From: Metallyticus violacea
Taxonomy: Eukaryota > Arthropoda > Insecta > Mantodea > Metallyticidae
NCBI GenBank assembly: GCA_030762175.1
Contig: CM060833.1
Span: 160,119,501-160,183,500, forward strand
DNA length: 64,000 nucleotides
Direction of reading: 5' to 3'
The notes under the pieces are model-generated. The model searched no databases and was not told the origin of the DNA. It saw only the letters and a program-made list of their open reading frames with translations. Positions 1-11,301 of the stretch are shown in pieces (position 1 is the first letter of the stretch; each line of letters opens with the position of its first letter). A program made the translations under genes and the position numbers.

Positions 1-1434
1 GGAATAAATAATTTAACACTTTTATTTCATTTTTTTAATTCAAAGATATAGTACCGACATACTTTTATTAACATAAAGCATCGGAAGGAGGCATAACTTT
101 CCTTAAACCTGAGAAAGATAGTAGTTTTGTTCAAATAAAATTATCTATTACTCTTTTCATTCCTAAGAAAATCACTCTTTTATTTTGCAACATAGAACAT
201 CAATTTATGATGTTAATTTCTAAGGGTTCTGCCTCGTCAGGTTCTTACCGCGTAGAGTGAAATTTTACATAGCACAATGTAAGCAAAAGTACTTGAGATC
301 AGATAATTTAATGGAATCATTTGCAATTGCTTATGTAGACATCTGATAGAGATTACTAAACACCCTGGGATACGGCAGTGCTCTGTTTGGAAATCTTTCT
401 GGATATTTCGTGCCGCTGTAGCCCCATTTACGGTGCGTTTCACCATTTATAATAAACATTTCATCATTTTTAAATTGTGTCATCTTAGAAACTGATGTCA
501 GTTGTTTAGTATTTAAAGATAAACGACTGAAACATAAGCAACACAACATTTGAAGATAGCTGTTAAAAACACAAACAGCCTATCTGATTGTTAAATCTGT
601 AGTTTTTTCATATTGTAAACTTGCAACTGAGGCAAAAATAACAGATCTTGCAAGGCTTATATTAGAAGGCTGTGAATCCATAATTATTGCTAATTGTTAT
701 TGACGAATTGGCATATTTACTTATTTGAATTAGTGTTCTGTCTGTGACGTAGATAGCCGGTCAGCAATATCATGGCGAACGTCCAGTCTGTTTTATGCAA
801 GCATAGTAATGATTTTCCACGTTAATGTCCGGAAAAGGTGAAGGGATGTCTTTCATATAGCTTTCGTTACTATGAAAGCTAGCATTTTGACCAGTTGATT
901 ATGTCTGCCCTCTTTTGAGGTTTAGTAGAACCCAGGATCCAACAGGTTCGGTGAAATGTTCGGTAAAATGTTAAAAATTATTTCAAGAGTGAATGATCTA
1001 CTTGCACAGAAAATGTACCAGAGAATTAAGTTTATTTACAAACAAATCTAAGGACGAGTCTTGGAATATGAACTTTTTAACAATGTATGTAATTTTATTC
1101 AAATATTACTTTCATTGTTAATAATCATAATGACATAATTATGAATGTGAAAGAAACTTATGATAATATTACATTCCTGCATTCGTGTTATAATTAGTAT
1201 AATTAAGATTTTTCCTATAAACTCCTGTCTCAGCCTACCTTATACAAAAAGCATTTATCTTGTTATTTTTCGTAAAAGAATAATCTTAAATTTCAGCTAA
1301 TTTCGTTTTAAAAAGAAAACAACACATTTTCTTTTAATCTGCTGGAAAAATATCAAAATTATATAAAACATTTTATCCCTATTCATCACAAAACTTCGTC
1401 TTGTACAAGGGGAAAAAAAAACAAAAAAAAAAAA
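1..1434. other. AT-rich DNA without recognisable gene
   Basis: I see only short chance reading frames on both strands, with no familiar protein motif, tRNA or repeat family. Composition is AT-rich throughout. The stretch ends in an A-rich run next to the SINE at 1435. It may be intergenic or intronic. Confidence 0.6.
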
Positions 1435-1724
1435 CCGCCACGGGTGGCCAAGGTCGTTAAGGCACGGATTCGTGAGCGGGAGGTCTGCGGTTCGAATCCC
1501 GCCAGGACCGTCCTCCCTGACTGGGGTTTTTTCCAGGTTTTCCTCAGTCTTCATAACTGGCAAATGCCGGGGAGGTACCTAAACTTAGGCCTGGAACGCC
1601 TCCTTCCTTAAAAAAAAAAACCTCTCCCAATTTATCATTTCATCTCATGTATCATCAGTGTCCACCGCCTGTGGTGCCTCAGTAGTAAAAACGGGCGTTA
1701 AACACTACTAAAAAAAAAAAAAAA
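1435..1724 (+). mobile_element. SINE-A copy, full length, tRNA-derived
   Basis: This is the first of about 14 copies of a family I call SINE-A. The head resembles a Ser/Leu-type tRNA: the A-box-like tGGCCAAGGTCGTTAAGGC is followed by the B-box GGTTCGAATCC about 30 bases on. The body carries the family blocks CTTAGGCCTGGAACG and CTCATGTATCATCAGTGTCC. The end is AACGGGCGTTAAACACTA plus poly(A). RNA polymerase III transcription from the internal promoter and movement by a LINE are inferred from SINE biology. I could not define a target-site duplication here because A-runs flank both ends. Confidence 0.88.
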
Positions 1725-2790
1725 CAAGGAAAATCATATATCCCTTTCCACCCTTTATACTACGCGAAGAGCCCTATTTTGACATATTTATATAAGAAAC
1801 CAATTTGAGCAAATAATTTGAAGCATGGTAGTATTTTGTTCAAGTGAAAGACGCATGGCCGCAAGGCTAACAGCAATAAAAAATTATATTTAATTTCACA
1901 TTTAAATAAACTTCTTCCTAATCATAATCCAAATAATCTTACCACAATTGGTATAGTTTTTATAATTAAAGGTAAACAAATTATATAAGGATTTAAGAAA
2001 ATTAATCAATTCATCATTCTTGAATGCTGGTTCCAAAGTGCCAGCAAGTGGCAGAAGCATCGAAAGTCGAATCCAAAAGCATGTTGGGTTTTTTCTATCC
2101 CCCCCTTTCCCCGGGACTGGAGATTCGCTCATTCACCTCCGACATATAATGAACCTTGGACTGGTGGGATTCATAAGCCAGTGGTTCGTGACTAATTTAT
2201 CCGCATTAGCGTGCATCAGGAGAGCATAACGACGAAGACTAATTGGAGACAAGTTCTCAGTGATGAGTTCATTCAATCCTCTGTCATCTTAACCACCGCA
2301 CAAGAGCACGTAGGAATTACCGAACCGACCATTGGATTGAGGGAACGATCTAGCTATCAAAACATTTACCTCAAACAGGATACGATCCCGAACTCTCCTA
2401 AATACTACCGTACTAGACCAACGCAGCAAACGAAACAGCCGAATTAGTTCCTAGCTTTCACAGTAACTTCACCATAGATCTTAGGTTCACAAAAAAGATT
2501 TTGTTGTGTTTTTTATTTATTTTTATTTTCCCATCTGGACATAATGAATACCATGAATTGCAATATGTTTTCAATTTTACCCTATCGGGCTAGGTTTTTA
2601 AACAAAAATCATATTTAATAATGTACGTATATTTTTGATGAAATGTTAAGTTTTAAGACATTTAGCTAACACAAAACTGTTTTTATAGGTTTCATTTTAA
2701 CTTAAATATTAAAGAGTATATTTTAAAAAAGAGGGTTATGTGTCTAACTATGAATTTCTAAAATTGTTTCACTATTAAGGAGAAGAAAAA
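1725..2790. other. Unassigned DNA with a compositionally distinct patch
   Basis: Most of this stretch is AT-rich and featureless. The patch at about 2010-2445 has more even base composition and two overlapping + strand reading frames (2020-2229 and 2211-2447, the latter 78 codons). Neither product contains a motif I recognise. It could be a fragment of an old repeat or a short exon. I cannot choose between these. Confidence 0.4.
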
Positions 2791-2799
2791 GTTCTTTAT

Positions 2800-3425
2800 T
2801 TTTTTTTTTTTTTTTCTTTCAAAGTACTGATATGTCCATCACCAGTGTCTCTTTTCAAACACCAACAGCAATCAGCCATCATTGACACATTTCAATGGCT
2901 TTGATAGTAGTTTCCATTGTTTTAATGTCTTTATGTAACACTCACCTTGTTCTTCACTCATTGCACCAAGATTCGTAGGGAAGTAAAATGCACTTTTAAC
3001 ACTCATTCTACACCCTTAAAATGTTGTAACAATTCCTCCATAGTTTCTTTATAATTCTCAGATTTCTTGTTGCCAAGAAAGTTTTCTGTCTCTTTTTATA
3101 TACCAACCATGCTGACTTCTCTAACTCGGACATTGACTGAGGAAAGATCTCGTCCTGCATAAGCTCACGAATGTGGGATCTATTGAAAATACCTGCTGCT
3201 GTCTTAGCTTCAGTTTTCTGTGGGAATTTTGTAACAAGAAAGTTGAAACAAGCACTATCCTTATTTAGAGCAGTAACAAATTGCTTCATCAGGCCTAACT
3301 TAATATGGAGTAGTGGAAGAAGGGCATTAGAAGGAGAAACCAATGGTTCATCTTCACATTTTTCGCTCCAGGAAGTAAATTGCTTCTGTGTGGCCAATTT
3401 TTTCTGGTGCAATGCTCTGATTTAG
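2800..3425 (-). pseudogene. Broken copy of a multicopy arthropod ORF
   Basis: The longest open part (134 codons, 3412 to 3008) contains LLPLLHIKLGLMKQFV, then TKFPQKTEAK and IRELMQDE. This order is characteristic of an uncharacterised protein present in very many copies in arthropod genomes. Below 3008, after a stop or frame change, the next frame reads like that protein's following segment (a MSVK..., LGAMSEEQGECYIKTLKQW stretch, then a WCLKRD-like end near 2830). Both terminal regions are missing, and there is no ATG in a convincing context. The family's function is unknown; its copy number suggests it belongs to a transposable element. This is a dead partial copy. Confidence 0.6.
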
Positions 3426-4690
3426 TGAATAATTTATGTCTCAGAATATTTCATTTATGTATCTTCTCAATTAACAAGCAATAAAATTGTTATTTTTTAT
3501 AATATCAATATCTGAAAAACTATAGCCCGATGAACTAAAAGGATAGGTTGAGAGATTCCGTGTGAGTAAGGAATCAGAAAATACGAACAATTTTCATTCA
3601 TAAAAAATTGTGTAGACCAGTGTAATGGAAACTGCGCAGAGAATAAAGAAATTGAATCAGTGGCCTTAAAGAATTAAGATAAAAGGAAACAAAAGAACTG
3701 CTCCGAGAGAGAAAGTGTGTAATGTTCATGTAAGATTAGCTTAGACAAAGGTCGGGTCAGATTAAAAAAGAGAAAGGGGTGACATTTGCGGGCTCCCTAT
3801 GGAATATCAAATGAGATCACGTCACTAGTTTCCCCTCACGGTATTTGCCCGGGATCCTGAAAGCGATATCGGAATTTCTTGACAGCATCCAATTTCTCGG
3901 CGGCTCACTATTGACGCTTAGCACCTTTTATTATCCCACGAGCGCACTTCTTTTGGTTTCTAGGCAGTTAAGGCAATAAGGAAAAAAAAAAGTTATTTTC
4001 TATCTCATAACTTTCATGAAAAAGCGCTCCTTAATACGTTTTAGTATGTTCATATTTCAGGGCAATTTATGAAAATTATCGAAGTTTCCTATAAATAGCT
4101 CTACACTACCGTTGATTTCAAGATACAACAAATGATTTGGTTTTCAAAACATAATTATGTAGAATGAAAATTTTGTCTTTCCAAAATTCCGTGAGAGCAA
4201 AACAGCATGACAAACAAAAGTTTTCACTTATATTCGGAATGCAAATGACAGTTGTAATTTCATTTACAGCTCGCGAGACAGCTACGCAGATAACAGAGCA
4301 TTAACATTGTAAAACACTTTGCCGTGCGGAAATACATTTTCGGCTCTTCTCTTATTCTTGGATTATACAAGCTTTCGACATCTTGTCAACTAGTTTACGG
4401 AGCCAATGTTTATCAGATTGTCTGGCTTTGTTTGTTAGGTGATTATATGTCTGTAACTCATCATTTCATCTTCGTACTTAAATGTATTTAAATGCACCAT
4501 TCAAATACTCGTATAATAAGATTCTTGTTATATAAACGCTTTTTTTCGGATCGTGTTTATTTGCAAGCATTTATGTTCCAAGGACTGTTAATTCAATATA
4601 TATATATTCGTATTTTTTTTGTTTATTTGGCTTCTTTCCCATCATCGTACATTGAAAGGGAATCTAGATATAAAATCGCGAAGGTAATAC
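3426..4690. other. AT-rich DNA without recognisable gene
   Basis: No coding motif, tRNA-like segment or repeat family is recognised on either strand. A slightly GC-richer patch lies at about 3770-3930 but has no long reading frame. Confidence 0.55.
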
Positions 4691-4696
4691 GATATT

Positions 4697-4790
4697 TTGT
4701 TATAAATCTTGTCTTCTCACACGGTATTTTAAGTCTCAGTTACTAAAGATGCTGCTGCTACCGGCGCCCATGCTTCATTGCTCTTCCTAA
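4697..4790 (+). repeat. Possible short copy of the MVRQ-family transposon 5' region
   Basis: The string around CTCACACGGTATTTTA, followed some 40 bases on by a CCGGCGCC-like GC block and TGCTTCA, parallels the segment upstream of the MVRQ-family element at 59.26-59.34 kb (CTCACACGGTTTTTAC, then CCGGCGGC and TGCTTCA). The match is patchy and by eye, so homology is tentative. Confidence 0.35.
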
Positions 4791-5625
4791 AATTTGCATA
4801 CAATCTTAAGGAATATAAGATGCTAGAATTGTGACTAAATAGCATGTATGGACACAAGATTTTCGACCACTTTAATTATTTTGATATGCTAATGTTTTTG
4901 GCGTGGGTTCAATATGGCAACGAGGCAATGCAAATAATAAAAACGCGTCGAAAAAGGTTAGAACAAGGCTAGAAGATATCGGCAGGTAGGAAATCGAGGC
5001 AGAATGTATCACGAAAATCTCCTTGAATGAAATTAAATTAAATGGGGGTAAAGAGATGTATATGATCGTTCTAGGGAGAAAGGCGAGATCAGGAATGACC
5101 TGGTTCAAACTGGGGGGGGGGGGGTGGAAAGGCTAAAAAATAACAAATAGTTCTGGTAGGAAAATCTGTCCATTTTCGAGATGAGATGAGAAATAGGTAC
5201 ACATTCTAGTGTGCCCACTGGGAACACCTGAGAAAAACGCTATTTGCTGAAAATTTTCTTAAGGCAATTCTAGGTCGACTAGCATGCTGGGACCTGTTTG
5301 CGAACCACACTAATTGGTTGAATATGGGCATTTCCCTAGACAAAGTGCGCGAAGCTGGAAGCAGTTTATTTTCTGGTTAGAACGTAATAACTAATGTAAT
5401 TATAGATAATGTATTGTTTTATTTATCTGTAAATATTGTTCTTCCCACTGTTTGCTTGTTTATTTATTTATTTATTAATATTGTTTCATTTGTATTATTA
5501 TTTGTTTCTCTCTAATTTTGTATCATATGTAAGCATGTATGGTATACTATCCGTGCATAAAATACACATGTCCTGTGTATATAGAATATTATAACAATAA
5601 AGATATACCAACTGTTATTACTACA
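4791..5625. other. Unassigned DNA with poly(G) run and 3'-UTR-like tail
   Basis: A run of 12-13 G lies near 5114. The part from about 5380 to 5610 is very T-rich with repeated TTTA motifs and ends in ACAATAAAG, resembling the 3' untranslated end of a LINE or transcript. No protein motif supports this, so the interpretation is open. Confidence 0.35.
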
Positions 5626-5632
5626 TTACATT

Positions 5633-5851
5633 TTAAAGTAAATTCCAGAATGGTTTAGTTGCCGAATGTTTAAAAGTAGCGACAATTTCGCCTGTTTTTT
5701 CTCTCTCTGTGTTGAAATTGTGGATTTTCACTTGTGTTTGCACGCAAGTTGATTTTTTATTTAAAATAAACTTCCACAGAAAATTGCGTTGCTCCAAAGT
5801 CAACTGTCTAACCATCCTAGCGAATGAATTTGTATTGTCGTGAGGCAACAT
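5633..5851 (-). pseudogene. Transposase N-terminal relic, MVRQ family
   Basis: A 72-codon minus-strand frame contains MVRQLTLEQRNFLWKF, typical of the N-terminal helix-turn-helix region of insect IS630/Tc1-like transposases of the DUF4817 type. The DNA around its ATG (CATTCGCTAGGATGGTTAGACAG read on the minus strand, shown here only in part) closely matches the element at 59.4 kb. No DDE catalytic domain follows, so only the DNA-binding end survives. Confidence 0.5.
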
Positions 5852-5859
5852 GGAATAGT

Positions 5860-6880
5860 TTCAGAAAGCAACGTTCAAGGACAGGACAAGGGGAGGAGAG
5901 TGATGTGCCACAAGCTACGGCCGAAACAAAAAACACCTCAAGAGCGAACAGGGTTTATTGCTGAAGCCTTACATATCAAACAGTTTACAAAAAGCACTAG
6001 ATAAACCCCAATATGAAGTAGAAATAATATGATTAAATATTATAAGAAAAATTGAAGGAAATGATAACGTAGTTAGAAAAAACTGGAATTACAATGCTAT
6101 CTCTTTTGCAAATCTTTTTTTTTTAAAGCGAACAACTGGTAGAGTATTAGTAGAGCAGTCTCAATTGAATGCTTTTAGGCTGAATATGACTTTTAATACG
6201 TAATTATTAATATGATGACACTATAAAATAAAGTCACCATAATTAAATAGTGCCTTTAGGTACTATTTAAGCACTCTAATTGTTCAACAGTCCTTAAAAT
6301 CTAAAAGTATATTAGACTGTTCAATGTTTTCCGAAAAAATATTTTGTCGGATGTCACTTTAATTTTTAGGTAGATAATTTAAAATGTCATTTTGAATAAG
6401 AATCTTGCAAAAAAAATACTTTTCTTTCATTAAAACAATCCTATCCCTGATGTTTAGGAGAGATGGAGAGTAACCACTAGACTCACATAAATTTTAATAT
6501 TCTTATGTATTTCAACAAAAAATAACGCATATTGAAAAAGCATTCTTACTTTGTGAAATCATAATAAAGAACGAAAAATTGTGTCTGTCAAAATTTATCC
6601 CCACTCATATATCAGCGTTTCTTCTTATTTACTGGTTTGCCGAAAGACGTAACGTTGGTTTAATGCCCTTTGGGAATAATATTAAGGTTTGGGCATTCTT
6701 TTATGTTTTTTTCAGATATAAATCTATAATTGAGTAAACATGCTTATTAAACTTAATTAGTGATTTGTAAAAAAGAAATTATGGAAACAAGTTTATTAAC
6801 CTGTTTATCATTTCCTATGTCTGTGAATATTAACACCAGCACTATTAGATAATAACGCCATGTGTAAATTTACAAAATCA
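5860..6880. other. AT-rich DNA without recognisable gene
   Basis: I see no open frame with a protein signature and no repeat family here. Homopolymer A/T runs are common. Confidence 0.55.
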
Positions 6881-6890
6881 TGAGAAAAGT

Positions 6891-7165
6891 ACGGCACAGA
6901 TGGCCGAGGTCGTTAAGGCGCGGGAGGTCTGGGGTTCGAATCCCGCCAGGACCGTTCTCCCTGAATGAGATTTTTTTTTTTTTTTTTCAGGTTTTCCTCA
7001 GTCCTCATAATGGCAAATGCCGGAGAAGTACTTAGGCCTGGAACGTTTCCTTCCTTAAAAAAAACTCCTTTCCCATTATATCATTTCATCTCATGTATCT
7101 CATTGTCCACCGCCTATGGGGGCCTCAGTAGTAAAAACGGCCGTTAAACAATATTAAAAAAAATT
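6891..7165 (+). mobile_element. SINE-A copy with shortened tRNA head
   Basis: The A-box-like and B-box parts are both present, but about 10 bases between GGCGCGG and GAGGTCTGG are missing relative to other copies, removing the anticodon-arm region. The body and GTTAAACAATATT-A(n) tail follow. An 8-bp target-site duplication, AGAAAAGT, is seen at 6883-6890 and 7166-7173. Confidence 0.87.
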
Positions 7166-7173
7166 AGAAAAGT

Positions 7174-7995
7174 CTTCTTTATAGACATTCGTTTATTGAA
7201 ATGCGCCATTTTCTCATTGATGGCTCTCTGAAGAAATCAGACGAACTCAAACTTGATGCCTTTGGGGGATATTGAAGCCACATACCCACTGGAAAAATCT
7301 GGAAATATAATCATCATTCATTCATTTATGTTTCATATTACAGTCTTTGAAGTTTTATTTATTTATTTTGTTAGAATCATATTTCACTTTATTCTGTACA
7401 CAAAATGTGTAAACTCTACTTCTTAAGACTCTTGATGTTGGCGGATTACCAACATTGGCCAGTTTATTATTCTGTCGCATATCACTCGTGGTTAAAATGC
7501 ACTTCCTACCTAATTTGGACGGTTAGCATCATTTTAGACGGTTACTTAAAGTATTATTAGGCTCTTGTTACGGCATTTGACTGCAGCCACAAGCGCCTTT
7601 ACGGGCCATGCTTTAGACAAATTCTTCTCATACTTTTGGCAGCTATAATTTTAAAAAAAATTAATTTTCTCAGCATTCCAAAGCATAAAATAAGAAATAT
7701 GGTTTACGCGAATGATTTGTTGAATGGCGTTATTAACCCACTGATGCGTTACAGGTTAATTAATGTGCTATAAATAAACACAAAATATTTTATTATTATC
7801 CAGTTATATGATAGATATTTATTTATCTTGGGAAATTTAGAAATTGCAAGTACGGTGCTGTAGGCTCCCGGGTATCTATTAACTAAAATATGGTTGCGAA
7901 AACAAATAATTTCTGCCATTCCAACTACAAACATGTTGTTCAGGACACAATGAGTTCTCTCTGCTGATTTTCTGCAGACTCCCTAAAATACGAAT
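7174..7995. other. AT-rich DNA without recognisable gene
   Basis: The only frames are short and shared between strands. No recognised protein motif or repeat copy is present. Confidence 0.5.
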
Positions 7996-7999
7996 GCTT

Positions 8000-8900
8000 G
8001 GCGTTTTTACCTCTAATGGGGCTAATCCCCCAAGACACCTTGTATGACTCAGTTAAACACCTCGACACAAGGCGCGCTGTTTCAGCCGGCGGCATCCGTA
8101 GCCGCTTCCTCGCGTTTGCATGACCTCGAATGTCGCTTTCTAACCCATTTGCCAGTCTCGCTGCAATTTGCTAAGATGGTTAATATTTATGCGTAAACAT
8201 TATTTGAATTAGAAATCAACTTCCTGGTCAACTATCTTCTCCAGAAGTGCAACTCATCATATTGTGCAAGAATTTGAATCCCCTGTTTTGGTACAAATCA
8301 AACTTAAAAACAGCTTTAACATTTTTTTTTGAGTAGTGTTTAACGCCCATTTTTACTACTGAGGCACCATAGGCGGTGAACACTGATGATACATGAGATG
8401 AAATGATATATTGGGAAAGCCTTTTTTTTTAAGGAAGGAAACATTCCAGGCCTAAGTTTAGGGTACTTCGCCGGCATTTGCCATTTATAAGGACTGAGGA
8501 AAACCTGGAATAAACCTCAGTCAGGGAGGACGGTCCTGGAGAGTCGAACCCCAAACCTCCCGCTCACGAGTCCGCGCCTTAACGACCTCGGCCACCAGTG
8601 AGGTTAGCTTTAACATAAAATTGTCGCAAATCTTAAACGTTCGTCGAGAACGCGCTTCAGAAACTAGCACAAATGGGGTTTGCGTAATGTAAAGAGAACA
8701 TAAGCAAAAAAACATTATGGTAGCCGAAGTTAATCGTGCATTTATGCAATAAAATGCTTTTTAGGGAGAAGGACAATTCCAGCATCTTTTATGAGACGTT
8801 TTAGGAAGAAGAGTTAAATATGGCTGCGGCCCACTTAGTAGTCGCATAGCGGGCAAGGTTTATAGCTAAAGCCCAGTACGCAAAGAGATAAATTTTACTG
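8000..8900 (+). mobile_element. Decayed MVRQ-family DNA transposon, split by a SINE
   Basis: Several blocks recur in the same order at 59.28-59.93 kb: TTTTTACCTCTAAT, CAGCCGGCGGC, a block with GTCGCTTTCT, an ATG at about 8175 in AAGATGGTTA, TCGCAAATCTTAAACG, and GCGGGCAAGGTTTATA. In the 59-kb copy the ATG opens an MVRQ-type transposase N-terminus; here the frame stops almost at once. The SINE at 8323-8605 is inserted in the middle. I see no clear terminal inverted repeat, so the true ends are unknown. Confidence 0.5.
8323..8605 (-). mobile_element. SINE-A copy inserted in older transposon
   Basis: Read on the minus strand it has the tRNA-like head (GGCCGAGGTCGTTAAGGCGC), B-box, standard body and A-rich tail. 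A perfect 11-bp target-site duplication, AGCTTTAACAT, flanks it at 8312-8322 and 8606-8616. Removing it rejoins the host element into a continuous match to the copy at 59.6 kb, so this SINE is younger than its host. Confidence 0.92.
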
Positions 8901-9576
8901 CTGTCCATATTGTAAGGGTATATAGCATAACTCAGTGATTCCTAACCGGTGTGCCGCGAGATCGGTCAGAAGTACCGCAAGATATTTTGGGAATCCACAA
9001 AAATATATTAGAGACTAATTTAAATTAGCTACAATATATCAATTACTGGTTGGTGATGATAAAAATTAGAAAGAGAATCATTAATTGGATTAAATTTCAT
9101 TTCAGTTGTCCAACCTATGAATAAATAAGAAGATACGGCCTCATAAATTCAAATTTTTATTTTACGCAGTTTTGGGAATTTTTCCTCGTCGAGAAAATAG
9201 TAATATTCCACATGAGGAGCTTATTAGAACATCCAAAAACAGAAGATGCTGGCTTATTGATCACATTTAAAACTATATTGTACAATAATATAAAGAATAA
9301 CTAAGCTTCAATACATTGAAAACAAGGCAACAACGGAACCACGCAAAGTCACAACAAAGACAATCAAATCCAAAGCAAGAAATAGACTGCTTAGCGTTGC
9401 CAACTGCTAGGCCTGTTATCAAACATTTCTGTTCTCAGCATCAATCTCAAATCTCACTTTAATAAGACAATTTTTGTTTTAATGATTTACAGTTACATTG
9501 CAGTCCTCTACTTTTGAAATTGTATTTGTTTAGTTTAATAATTCATAGTAAGTGTATATTAAATATTTATATACTG

Positions 9577-9579
<3 letters not shown>

Positions 9580-9628
<49 letters not shown>
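9580..9628. repeat. (TA)n microsatellite
   Basis: About 24 uninterrupted TA units lie inside the hAT-like element. Confidence 0.97.
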
Positions 9629-9629
<1 letters not shown>

Positions 9630-9646
9630 TTTGTCCAATGACATTA

Positions 9647-9929
9647 CCGCCACGGTGGCCGAGATCGTTAAGACGTGGACTCATTAGCGGGAAATCTGGA
9701 GTTCGAATCCCGCCAGCACCGTCCTCCTGACTGAGGTTTTCTCCAGGTTTTCCTCAGTCTTCATAAATGACAAATGTCGGGGTGGTACCCTAAACTTAGG
9801 CCTGGAACGTTTTCTTCCTTAAAAAAAATCCTTTCCCAATGTATCATTTCATCTCATGTATCATCAGTGTTCACCGTCTGTGGCGCCTTTGTAGCAAAAA
9901 CGCGCGTTAAACACCATTGAAAAAAAAAA
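9647..9929 (+). mobile_element. SINE-A copy inside hAT-like element
   Basis: The A-box-like GGTGGCCGAGATCGTTAAGA, B-box GAGTTCGAATCC, full body and ACACCATTGAAAAAA tail are visible. It lies just after the TA microsatellite, within the hAT-like element. No clear target duplication was found. Confidence 0.87.
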
Positions 9930-10489
9930 TCTCCAGTGGCAGGCCATAAATTTTATATTAAATTATTGATAAAAACGAACTATATTCTTGTATTTGTTAT
10001 GAAGTGTTTATTTGGAAATAATTTAACTCTTTATATATATAATTTACAGTCATAGTTAAATTTTAAAATAATTTAACATATTCCTAATTTTAAAATTTGA
10101 ACAGTGTACCCCGAATTTGTAATTCCATTCCCTAGGGTGCCATGAGCGTAAAAATCTTGGGAATCACTGGCTTAACCATATTTTTATGATGAATTATATT
10201 CTTGAGATAAAAATTAAGAACGGATTAATAAACAATACGCCATAGCCGTAATCTGCAATACTTGTTGCCGATACGCGCATGAAGTAAGTGCAGAGTGGTA
10301 GTCTAACGATTTTTAGTTGTTACTTGATGGCAAGAATTCTTTGCACAGTGACCTGGTTTGTAGCAAAAACAGATGACTATCGAGAAAGCAAGTGTGCGGA
10401 ACGTGATGGAATGTGCGCCTCAGTCTAGTGGAAAATGCAGTGAAACTAAATAATCTGCGTATATTAGAGGTGCATGGCGGTGTGCTGCC

Positions 10490-10636
10490 ATGCTGAGAGT
10501 ACTGCAGCAACTCAAGGAGTGGCAGCAGAGAGTGAAAGGGGGAGGCGCCGGGGGCAGTCTTGTGGGCAGTGCCGAACTAAGCACTCCACCCCCTTTGCAA
10601 CACCACCTGCCTGTTGCCGTGGAGCGAGAGGAATCG
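10490..10636 (+). CDS. Candidate first coding exon, product unknown
   Basis: From the ATG at 10490 (context GCCATGC) there are 49 codons, starting MLRVLQQLKEWQQRV, then a Gly-rich stretch and a Pro/His patch (STPPPLQHHLP). The segment is clearly GC-richer than its surroundings, as insect exons often are. It ends at TCG|GTATGT, a good splice donor, in phase 0. An upstream ATG at 10474 in another frame also stays open past the donor, which weakens the choice of frame. A TCAGT initiator-like sequence lies at 10420-10424, without supporting core elements. I do not recognise the protein; the first 15 residues could form a helix. Inference only: it is the start of a + strand gene continuing at 14221. 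Confidence 0.42.
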
Positions 10637-11290
10637 GTATGTCCTTCCTTTTTACACAGATTTTTGTCTAGTTGTAAATCCTGGAAAAGGATATTAACGC
10701 TGCTGATCTTCAGTGTAAGAGCTTCAGTTATAAGCTAATGTTTCTTCCTGCACTGAATCATTGGGTGAAAGGCTACTCCCCCACCTCCATATAGCGCGAC
10801 GCATTATTATTTTCTTTCCTTTCCAAGATGGTTTCATTTCACGATCAAATCACCACATTGTTCCTCAATTCTTGGGTTATGCAGTGTTGTTTTTCAATAA
10901 TCCCCTTGCAACTCTATAGCTTTGCGTTGGAATTTTTCGAGGGTATGCTCTTAAGTGATCTCACAGTTAATGGATTAAGTAATTATCATTACATTTTCTA
11001 TATTTAGCACCCGATTGAATAATAAATGCTTGCATTAAAAGATCTAATGGAAAAGAAGAAATGTCTCAAAAAGTAATGAAATTATTGTCTCACGGTTTGC
11101 ACCTACAGAAAGAGAAACTTAAGAGTTTTATTTACGCTCCTGTATATCTCGATAGGTGCACCATTTGTAGCAGATTATATCTGGGCGAAACTCAGTCTCT
11201 TACTAAAAGCATTTCAGTGTAGGATGCTGTCATGGGATTGAGCCGTTCGCGACGTTTCCCTCTGACTGCATTTCAGCCAGCCACAAAGCT
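10637..11290. other. Proposed intron start, no other feature
   Basis: After the donor at 10637 the sequence returns to AT-rich DNA with no motif or repeat until the SINE at 11302. Confidence 0.4.
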
Positions 11291-11301
11291 CAGTGAGTCT
11301 T

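Larger units (their letters stand above)
8933..10169. mobile_element. Non-autonomous hAT-like element
   Basis: The left end reads CAGTGATTCCTAACCGGTG. The right end, read on the minus strand, is CAGTGATTCCCAAGATTT. This matches the CA(G)NG...TTCCCAA terminal repeat style of hAT transposons. The flanking octamers GCATAACT (8925-8932) and GCTTAACC (10170-10177) agree at 6 of 8 positions, fitting a decayed 8-bp hAT target duplication. The interior has no transposase frame. It contains a TA microsatellite and a SINE-A copy inserted later. The interior cannot be assigned to a named family by eye. Confidence 0.6.

Noticed and set aside
1435..1520. tRNA genes at SINE heads
   Set aside because: The A- and B-boxes are tRNA-like, but acceptor stems do not pair and each head continues into a conserved SINE body.
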